A program made the translations under genes and the position numbers. This document shows positions 5,472-9,975 of a stretch of 9,975 nucleotides of DNA, in pieces. Position 1 is the stretch's first letter, and each line of letters opens with the position of its first letter. The notes beneath the pieces are model-generated. The model was not told the origin of the DNA. It worked only from the letters and a program-made list of their open reading frames with translations, and ran no database searches. Origin of the DNA: Spirochaetaceae bacterium (lineage in GTDB: Bacteria > Spirochaetota > Spirochaetia > Treponematales > Rectinemataceae); contig JAEUJG010000577.1 of NCBI GenBank assembly GCA_016794765.1, forward strand, positions 1-9,975, given 5' to 3'.

Positions 5472-6689
5472 GTGATCAAATTCGCCGATGAGGCCACCAT
5501 TTTCGTTTCTTCCGGCAAGGGAGGCGACGGTTGCGTCGCGTTCCGCCGCGAGAAGTACGTCCCCATGGGCGGCCCGGCGGGCGGAGACGGGGGAAGGGGC
5601 GGCGACGTCGTCTTCGAAGTCCGGAGGAACCTCCGGACCCTGGCCCATCTCCGCTACCAACAGCACTTCAAGGCCGAAAACGGCCACCAGGGCATGGGCA
5701 AGAACCGCTACGGCCGCAACGGCGAGGATGTCGTCGTCGCGGTGCCGCCCGGGACGATCATCAAGGACGCCGAGACGGGAGAGGTCCTCAAGGACTTCTC
5801 GACGGACGCCGGCGTCGCCGGCGCGGGCCGCCTGGGCGGCGCCAAGACCGCCGCGCGCCACGGCGACGCGCCCGGCCGCTGGGTCTTCCTGCGCGGCGGC
5901 AACGGCGGTTGGGGCAATTCCCACTACGCGACGAGCGTGAACCAGGCGCCGCGCCAGTTCCAGCCCGGCAAGCCCTCGGAGACGCGGAAGCTGCGCATCG
6001 AGCTCCAGCTCATCGCCGACATCGGCTTCGTCGGCTTCCCGAACGCGGGCAAGTCCTCCCTCCTCGACTTCTTCACGAACGCGCGGCCCAAGATCGCGCC
6101 CTATCCCTTCACGACCAAGATCCCGAACCTCGGCATGCTGACCATCCACGAGCGCGACATCGTCCTCGCGGACATCCCCGGCATCATCGAGGGCGCCAGC
6201 GAGGGCCACGGCCTCGGCATCCGCTTCCTCAAGCACATTTCCCGCACGGCCGCCCTGGCCTTCCTCGTGGACCTCTCCGACGAAAACTGGCGCGAGGCCT
6301 TCGGCATCCTCCTTGAGGAGCTCCGCGCCTTCTCCCCCGACCTGGCCGCCAAAAAGCGCCTCCTCGTCGCGACCAAGCTCGACCTTCCCGAGGCGGCGGA
6401 GCGCTACGGGGAGTTCAAGGCCGCCTTCCCGGACGAGAGCGTCTACGGCATCTCGGTCTTCTCCGGCGACGGCCTTCCCGAGCTCAAGGAGACCTTCCTG
6501 AAGCTCGTCCTCGAGAACGAGGCGGAAGCGGAGGCCAAGGCGAAGGCCGCGGCCAGCATCTTCGACGAGGTCGGCGCGGCCCCTTCGGCCGACGGGACTT
6601 CCGGAGGCGCCGAAGACCGCCCCGACGCCGACCTGGCCGACGATGACCTCTTCGGCGCGTCCGACGCCGGCAAGGGCCTCGAGGGGTGA
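5472..6689 (+). CDS. obg: Obg/CgtA family GTPase
   Basis: Obg is an essential GTPase that binds the large ribosomal subunit and acts in its late assembly and in stress and growth control. The 405-residue protein has the glycine-rich Obg fold (1 to about 180; FVSSGKGGDGCVAFRREKYV at 11-30). The G domain follows: GFPNAGKSS (188-196, P-loop), PFTT (212-215, switch I), DIPGIIEGAS (234-243, G3), TKLD (301-304, G4) and SVFSGDG (328-334, G5). The C-terminus is a 55-residue acidic, Ala-rich tail rather than a recognisable OCT domain. An extra stretch of about 22 residues (111-134) sits in the Obg fold. The GTG at 5472 is chosen because similarity begins there; only a weak AGG (5464-5466) precedes it. 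The stop overlaps the nadD start by 4 bases (GTGA). Confidence 0.97.
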   Translation: MIKFADEATIFVSSGKGGDGCVAFRREKYVPMGGPAGGDGGRGGDVVFEVRRNLRTLAHLRYQQHFKAENGHQGMGKNRYGRNGEDVVVAVPPGTIIKDAETGEVLKDFSTDAGVAGAGRLGGAKTAARHGDAPGRWVFLRGGNGGWGNSHYATSVNQAPRQFQPGKPSETRKLRIELQLIADIGFVGFPNAGKSSLLDFFTNARPKIAPYPFTTKIPNLGMLTIHERDIVLADIPGIIEGASEGHGLGIRFLKHISRTAALAFLVDLSDENWREAFGILLEELRAFSPDLAAKKRLLVATKLDLPEAAERYGEFKAAFPDESVYGISVFSGDGLPELKETFLKLVLENEAEAEAKAKAAASIFDEVGAAPSADGTSGGAEDRPDADLADDDLFGASDAGKGLEG

Positions 6690-7258
6690 GGATCCTTCTC
6701 CTCGGCGGGACCTTCAATCCCGTCCACTGGGGGCACCTCGTCCTCGCCGAGGAGCTCCGCGAGGAATTCGCCTACGACCGCGTCCTCCTCGTCCCCGCGG
6801 CGCGCCCTCCCCACAAGGAGGCGCTCGGCGACCCGGGCGCCGCGGACCGCCTCGCGATGCTGCGCCTCGCCTGCGACGGCAACCCCGCCTTTTCCGTCGA
6901 ACCCTGCGAACTCGGGCGGCCCGGCCTCTCCTACACCGTCGACACGGTCCGGAGCCTCCCTGCGCGATATGCGATGGAGGGCAAGCCCGGGCTCGTCCTG
7001 GGCGACGACCTCGTCGCCGGCTTTCCCTCCTGGAGGGAGCCCGAGGCCTTGGCCGCCCTCGCCGACCTCATCGTCGCGCGGCGTTCCGGCCAAAGCTTCG
7101 ACCTGCGCTATCCGCACCGGAAGGCCTCGAACCGCCTCATCCCGCTTTCGAGCTCGGAGATCCGCGCGCGGCTCGCCGAAGGGCGGAGCGTCCGCTACCT
7201 CCTTCCCGAGGCCGTGCGCGCCTACATCCTCGAAAAGGGCCTCTATGGCGCGCGCTAG
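6686..7258 (+). CDS. nadD: nicotinate-nucleotide adenylyltransferase NadD
   Basis: NadD joins ATP and nicotinate mononucleotide to give deamido-NAD in NAD synthesis. This 190-residue protein has the nucleotidyltransferase start MRILLLGGTFNPVHWGHL, with the HxGH motif at His14-His17. It continues with PPHK (41-44), GRPGLSYTVDTVRSL (78-91), the GDD segment (106-108) and the C-terminal LSSSEIRARLAEGRSVRYLL (154-173), matching the family's ISSTxIR motif. The GTG start at 6686 overlaps the obg stop by 4 bases, with AAGGG at 6672-6676. Length and motif order are normal. The next gene begins 14 bases before its stop, so the two are translationally coupled. Confidence 0.96.
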   Translation: MRILLLGGTFNPVHWGHLVLAEELREEFAYDRVLLVPAARPPHKEALGDPGAADRLAMLRLACDGNPAFSVEPCELGRPGLSYTVDTVRSLPARYAMEGKPGLVLGDDLVAGFPSWREPEALAALADLIVARRSGQSFDLRYPHRKASNRLIPLSSSEIRARLAEGRSVRYLLPEAVRAYILEKGLYGAR

Positions 7259-7847
7259 CTTCCCCCTCTCCCCGGCCGCCCTCGCCGCGGCCCTGGAGGA
7301 GCGGCTGGACCGCGACCTTTCGCCCGGCCGCGCCGCCCACTCGCGGGGCGTCGCCGGGCTCGCGGCCGCGCTCTGCGCGAGCCACGGCCTCGACGCGGAG
7401 AAGGGCAGGGCCGCCGGACTGGCCCACGACCTCTGCAAGGAGCTGCCCCACGGGCGCCAGGCAGAGCTCGCCTCCGCCTCCGGCTACTCCCTCTCCAGCG
7501 GCTTCCTCTCGGAGAAGATCCTCCACGGCCCCGCCGCCGCGGGACTCCTCCGCGGCGAATACGGCGTGACGGACGGGGAACTCCTCGGCGCCGTGGCCTG
7601 GCACACGGTCGGACGCGTCGGGATGGGCCCCTTCGAGACCATCGTCTATTGCGCGGACAAGATCGAGCCCGGACGGCGCGACGTCGATCCCGCCTTCCGC
7701 GCGCGTTGCCTGGCCATGCCCCCCGCGGAGATGCTCCGCGCCGTCCTTGAGGACACGCTCGCCTATCTGGCCTCGATCGGCCGGGCCGTTGCGCCCGAGA
7801 CCTCGCTTCTCTACAATAGCCTCCGAACGCCGGAGCGGACGACATGA
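7245..7847 (+). CDS. yqeK: YqeK-type HD-domain phosphohydrolase (probable symmetrical Ap4A hydrolase)
   Basis: YqeK proteins are HD-domain enzymes that usually follow nadD; studied members split diadenosine tetraphosphate symmetrically into ADP. The 200-residue protein has the metal-binding set: His32 (AAHSRGV), His61-Asp62 (AHDLCKEL), His94 (ILHGPAAA), His120 (AWHTVGRVGMG) and Asp138 (YCADKIEPGRR). The last motif and TVGRVGMGPFE are characteristic of YqeK rather than of HD proteins in general. ATG 7245 lies inside the nadD 3' end, with AAAAGGG at 7233-7239 placed 5 bases upstream; a longer same-frame reading into nadD is only a shadow. The stop overlaps the next start by 4 bases. Its place suggests nucleotide housekeeping together with NadD. 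Confidence 0.92.
   Translation: MARASFPLSPAALAAALEERLDRDLSPGRAAHSRGVAGLAAALCASHGLDAEKGRAAGLAHDLCKELPHGRQAELASASGYSLSSGFLSEKILHGPAAAGLLRGEYGVTDGELLGAVAWHTVGRVGMGPFETIVYCADKIEPGRRDVDPAFRARCLAMPPAEMLRAVLEDTLAYLASIGRAVAPETSLLYNSLRTPERTT
7789..7817 (+). promoter_or_regulatory. candidate internal promoter ahead of the LCP gene and rsfS
   Basis: TTGCGC (7789-7794) and TACAAT (7812-7817) are 17 bases apart within the 3' end of yqeK. The -10 box matches consensus at 5 of 6 positions, unusual in such GC-rich coding DNA; the -35 box matches 3 of 6. A start near 7824 would give a leader of about 20 bases that still includes GGAG (7832-7835) before the ATG at 7844. Pattern-based only. Confidence 0.35.
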
Positions 7848-9022
7848 AACCCTTTTCCCTCGACAGGAGCTCCATCCTCCTTTTCGTCATCATCGCCTTC
7901 GTCGCGGGCGCCTTGATCTTCCTCGGCATCTCCCTCCGCTCGGACGAGGTGGACGAGGCGGTCAAGGTGGACCGCATCCTCAACGTTCTCGTCATCGTTG
8001 AACTCGAGGGCAAGCCGGCGGCCGCGGAGCTCTTCCTTTTCTATCCCTCCACCGGCAAGGGCGCCATCCTGGACGTCCCGGCGGAGACGGGCCTCATCAT
8101 CAAGTCCCTGAACCGCGTCGACCGCATCGACGCCCTCTACGACCCGCGCCGGCCCAAGGCCTACGTGGAAGAGGTCGCCAGGGTCCTTTCGGCCGCCGTG
8201 CCCTATTACCTCATCCTCGACGCCAAGGGCCTGGCCGGCACGGTGGACCTCCTCGAGGGCTTGGAACTCTTCATCGCCCAGCCGATCGAGTCCTCGGGAC
8301 CGCCGCCGGTTCGGCTGCCCTCCGGCGCCCTCGTCGTGGACGGCGACAAGGCGGTGCAGTTCGCCTCGTACCGCGGCGAGGAGGAGGCCGAGGGCGAGGC
8401 GCCGGCGCGGCGCCAGAAGCTCACGCAGGCGCTTTTCCGCCGCCTCGGTCAAAAGGCTTCCTGGCTCGCGGAGCCGACGGTCTTCCCCGTTTTCCAGCGC
8501 GCCCTCCGCACCAATCTCTCCACCGACGCGCTCCGGCGCTTCGCGCAGGAGCTCGGCCGCCTCGACGCCGACCGCCTCGTGCAGCAGCGGATCACGGGCG
8601 TCTATCGCGAGGTCGACGGCAAGCGCCTGCTCTTCCCCCACTACGACGGGGAGCTCGTCCGGGACATCGTGAAGCAGACCCTGAACGCCCTGTCCAACTC
8701 CGGGGGCGCGGACGTCGCCGACAAGATTTTCACCGTCGAGATCCTGAACGGCACCCCGTCCAAGGGCCTCGCCAAGCGAACCGCCGAAATTTTCCAGAGT
8801 TTCGGCTACGATGTCGTCTCCGTCGGCAACGCCGACCGGGAAGACTATGCCTCGACCGTCGTCCTCGACCGCTTCGCCAACGCCGAAGCGGCCGGAAACG
8901 TCGCCGACGTGATCCGCTGCAGGAACGTCAGCCCCGGCGGCGGCCAGGGCGACGCGGCCGCGGTCGCCGATTTCACCGTCATACTAGGGAATGACTTCAA
9001 TGGGAGGTACTGTGCCAACTAG
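7844..9022 (+). CDS. membrane-anchored LCP-like protein with LytR_C domain, catalytic motifs degenerate
   Basis: LytR-CpsA-Psr (LCP) proteins attach glycopolymers to cell-wall peptidoglycan outside the membrane. This 392-residue protein has one N-terminal membrane anchor (about 10-30), an LCP-like region (about 45-205), a linker, and a C-terminal LytR_C domain (about 295-384) with FTVEILNGTPSKGLAKRTAE and VADFTVILGNDF. LCP order is visible in LNVLVIVEL, AILDVP, VDLLEGLELFI and PSGALVVDGDKAVQFASYR. Yet the Arg/Asp motifs used for catalysis (forms like RSDT and PRDT) appear as AAELFLF and PAETG, so enzymatic activity is doubtful. The ATG at 7844 overlaps the yqeK stop by 4 bases, with GGAG at 7832-7835. 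Its position between yqeK and rsfS matches the spirochaete pattern as I know it. An envelope structural or binding role is a guess. Confidence 0.8.
   Translation: MKPFSLDRSSILLFVIIAFVAGALIFLGISLRSDEVDEAVKVDRILNVLVIVELEGKPAAAELFLFYPSTGKGAILDVPAETGLIIKSLNRVDRIDALYDPRRPKAYVEEVARVLSAAVPYYLILDAKGLAGTVDLLEGLELFIAQPIESSGPPPVRLPSGALVVDGDKAVQFASYRGEEEAEGEAPARRQKLTQALFRRLGQKASWLAEPTVFPVFQRALRTNLSTDALRRFAQELGRLDADRLVQQRITGVYREVDGKRLLFPHYDGELVRDIVKQTLNALSNSGGADVADKIFTVEILNGTPSKGLAKRTAEIFQSFGYDVVSVGNADREDYASTVVLDRFANAEAAGNVADVIRCRNVSPGGGQGDAAAVADFTVILGNDFNGRYCAN
9002..9014 (+). promoter_or_regulatory. ribosome binding site deciding the rsfS start
   Basis: GGGAGGT (9002-9008) lies 4-5 bases before a GTG at 9012 and is the best Shine-Dalgarno match in this junction. 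Two in-frame ATGs lie upstream, at 8991 (AGGGA directly against it, too close) and at 9000 (AGGGA 9 bases upstream, usable). I favour GTG 9012, with ATG 9000 as second choice. The choice changes only four to seven residues. Confidence 0.55.
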
Positions 9023-9401
9023 CCGCGAATCGGCCTTCGAAATCGCCCGCGTCCTCGCGGAGCACAAGGGCGGGGAGGTCGTCGTCCTCGACCTGGCCCT
9101 GCAGTCGGGCTGGACCGACTTTTTCGTCATCGCGACGGCCACGAGCTCGACCCATCTCCGCGGCCTTGACCGCTTCGCGGAGGAATGGGCCGCCCTGAAC
9201 AAGGTCGAGCGCCGGAACACGCCGCGCATCGCCGACGACGAGGAGTGGGTGCTCCTCGATCTCGGGGACGTGGTGGTCCACCTCATGACCGAGCGGGCCC
9301 GCGCCTTCTACGAACTCGAGAAGCTCTGGTTCCAGTCGGAGGCGGTCCGCGTCCAGGCCCCGGAGGCTCCCGGTTCGCCTCCCGGCGGCGCCGCCCGCTG
9401 A
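9012..9401 (+). CDS. rsfS: ribosomal silencing factor RsfS
   Basis: RsfS binds ribosomal protein L14 on the large subunit, blocks joining of the small subunit and so lowers translation in poor conditions. The protein (129 residues from GTG 9012, 136 from ATG 8991) has the family pattern: GGEVVVLDL followed by TDFFVIATATSSTHLRGL, then EEWVLLDLGDVVVHLMTERARAFYELEKLW, written here as two adjoining blocks, EEWVLLDLGDVVVHLM and TERARAFYELEKLW. A Pro/Ala-rich tail of about 20 residues ends it. It overlaps the 3' end of the LCP gene by about 11 bases, so it depends on the same message, and it is the last gene before a strong terminator. With obg, L21 and L27 it makes this cluster a large-subunit assembly and control block. 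Confidence 0.95.
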   Translation: MPTSRESAFEIARVLAEHKGGEVVVLDLALQSGWTDFFVIATATSSTHLRGLDRFAEEWAALNKVERRNTPRIADDEEWVLLDLGDVVVHLMTERARAFYELEKLWFQSEAVRVQAPEAPGSPPGGAAR

Positions 9402-9422
9402 CCGGTCTTTCCCGAATCCCGG

Positions 9423-9481
9423 AAAAACCGAGGGCCGCCCCCGAGTCTCGCTGGACAGCGAGCTTCCGGGGCGGCCCTTTT
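9423..9481 (+). terminator. strong, apparently bidirectional rho-independent terminator
   Basis: AGGGCCGCCCC (9431-9441) and GGGGCGGCCCT (9468-9478) pair perfectly over 11 bp. Inside, CTCGCT (9447-9452) and AGCGAG (9457-9462) make a second 6-bp stem with the tetraloop GGAC. On the + strand TTTT follows (9478-9481) for rsfS. On the minus strand the stem is followed by a T-run (complement of AAAAA, 9423-9427) four bases away, serving the converging minus-strand gene that stops at 9505. Confidence 0.88.
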
Positions 9482-9504
9482 CGCGTCGGGAACGGCCTAA
9501 AGGA

Positions 9505-9816
9505 TCACTCGTCGAAATCGTCGAAGTCGACGTCTTCCTCGTAGTCGAAATCCTCTTCGTCCTCGTCCGAGTCTTCGTCCTCGAAGTCCCCGGAGTCGTC
9601 GTCGAAGTCGTCGTCGTCGTCGAAATCCTCGTCGTCGTCGAGGTCGTCGTCGTCGAGGTCGTCAAAGTCCTCTTCCTCGTCGAAGTCGTCGTCCTCGTAC
9701 TCGTCGTAGCTGTCGTCGAAGCGGACGAAGGGGGTGGAGGGAGCGGCGTCGCCGATCGACACGAGGGCGAGCTCGGGGCTTGCGTCCAGCGCGTATTCTC
9801 CGTAGGTGGGGACCAT
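9505..9816 (-). CDS. small hyperacidic Asp-rich protein, family not recognised
   Basis: The minus-strand ATG (9814-9816) has an excellent ribosome binding site, GGGAGGAAA, about 7 bases upstream, a promoter beyond it and a terminator downstream, so this is a real gene. The 103-residue protein has two parts. Residues 1-33 are ordinary and mildly hydrophobic (MVPTYGEYALDASPELALVS onward), with its only basic residue at Arg32. Residues 34-103 contain 38 Asp and 14 Glu in 70 positions, no Lys or Arg, and single Phe, Leu or Tyr residues set among acidic runs (Phe at 45, 51, 65, 71, 78, 90, 98, 101; Leu at 54, 59). There is no signal peptide or membrane segment, so it is probably cytoplasmic. Metal binding, nucleic-acid mimicry or binding of basic proteins such as ribosomal proteins are all possible; none is shown. 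It converges on rsfS. Confidence 0.82.
   Translation of the reverse strand: MVPTYGEYALDASPELALVSIGDAAPSTPFVRFDDSYDEYEDDDFDEEEDFDDLDDDDLDDDEDFDDDDDFDDDSGDFEDEDSDEDEEDFDYEEDVDFDDFDE
9601..9663. repeat. GTC/GAC trinucleotide-rich tract in the acidic gene
   Basis: On the + strand this stretch is almost wholly GTC triplets broken by GAA, GAG, CTC and ATC. Uninterrupted runs are five GTC at 9607-9621, three at 9631-9639 and four at 9643-9654. It is in frame with the minus-strand gene, where GTC reads as GAC (Asp). Repeat-number change by slippage would add or remove Asp residues without shifting the frame. Confidence 0.75.
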
Positions 9817-9922
9817 GGTATTTCCTCCCAGCTGAATGATGGCGCCTCTCGACCGACGGAGGCCGCCGACGCATCTAAACCGTCCTCCACGCTCGGAAGG
9901 GCGGCGGGCGGCATCAGGTGAA

Positions 9923-9952
9923 AATCTAAAAGAGCCGTGGCCGTTCTGTCAA
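9923..9952 (-). promoter_or_regulatory. sigma70-type promoter for the acidic minus-strand gene
   Basis: Read on the minus strand, a perfect -35 box TTGACA (9952 to 9947) is followed after 18 bases by TAGATT (9928 to 9923), matching TATAAT at 4 of 6 positions; TTAGAT with a 17-base spacer is an alternative. Local DNA is much more AT-rich than the rest of the window. The start would be near 9916, leaving a leader of about 100 bases (9817-9916) before the ATG. The leader is GC-rich; I see no recognisable riboswitch in it. Bases 9953-9975 show no gene. Confidence 0.65.
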
Positions 9953-9975
9953 CTACGATTCCTTCTTTATTCGAG

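Noticed and set aside
6643..7569. A 308-codon + strand frame overlapping nadD and yqeK
   Set aside because: Arg/Pro-rich out-of-frame reading of two clearly identified genes.
8997..9914. A 305-codon minus-strand frame overlapping the acidic gene and rsfS
   Set aside because: Its Thr/Ser-rich middle is the Asp-rich repeat read out of frame and the rest is antisense to rsfS; the acidic frame has the strong ribosome binding site and this one does not.
1..9975. Mobile element, phage defence or CRISPR system in the window
   Set aside because: No transposase, integrase, long inverted or direct repeats, cas-like genes or composition break are seen; the genes are mostly core housekeeping.

Overview
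The window is very GC-rich chromosomal DNA with tightly packed genes, nearly all on the + strand. Codons overwhelmingly end in C or G, and Leu is read mainly by CTC rather than CTG. The run rplU-prp-rpmA-obg-nadD-yqeK-LCP/LytR_C protein-rsfS is a conserved ribosome-assembly/housekeeping cluster. This order, with a LytR-like gene between yqeK and rsfS, fits what I know of spirochaetes (Treponema and relatives), so I infer a GC-rich member of Spirochaetota. The phylum is inferred from gene order and protein style, not proven.

Layout. (1) 2-277: the 3' end of an unrecognised gene cut by the window edge. (2) 336-2446: a two-gene sensory unit, a small periplasmic solute-binding protein and a membrane histidine kinase of the HisKA_2 type, overlapping by 4 bases. 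The kinase keeps its phospho-acceptor His but lacks recognisable ATP-binding N- and G1-box residues. (3) 2548-4311: argS, arginyl-tRNA synthetase. (4) 4343-5430: a strong sigma70-type promoter, then rplU (L21), prp (L27-processing protease) and rpmA (L27), closed by a rho-independent terminator. L27 has neither the N-terminal extension that Prp normally removes nor a full-length N-terminal arm. (5) 5472-9401: obg, nadD, yqeK, a degenerate LCP/LytR_C membrane protein and rsfS. Junctions from obg to rsfS overlap by 4, 14, 4 and about 11 bases, so these are surely co-transcribed. An internal promoter is possible ahead of the LCP gene. (6) 9423-9481: a strong, apparently bidirectional terminator. 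(7) 9505-9816, minus strand: a small, extraordinarily acidic protein (52 of its last 70 residues are Asp or Glu) with its own promoter and an excellent ribosome binding site.

The core genes join translation (ArgS, L21, L27), ribosome assembly and silencing (Obg, RsfS), NAD synthesis (NadD) and dinucleotide-polyphosphate turnover (YqeK). I see no mobile element, CRISPR array, tRNA or rRNA, and no gene-free stretch longer than about 160 bases. The observations most worth a second look are the Prp/L27 mismatch, the acidic protein, the degenerate histidine kinase with its binding-protein partner, and the LCP protein without its catalytic motifs.
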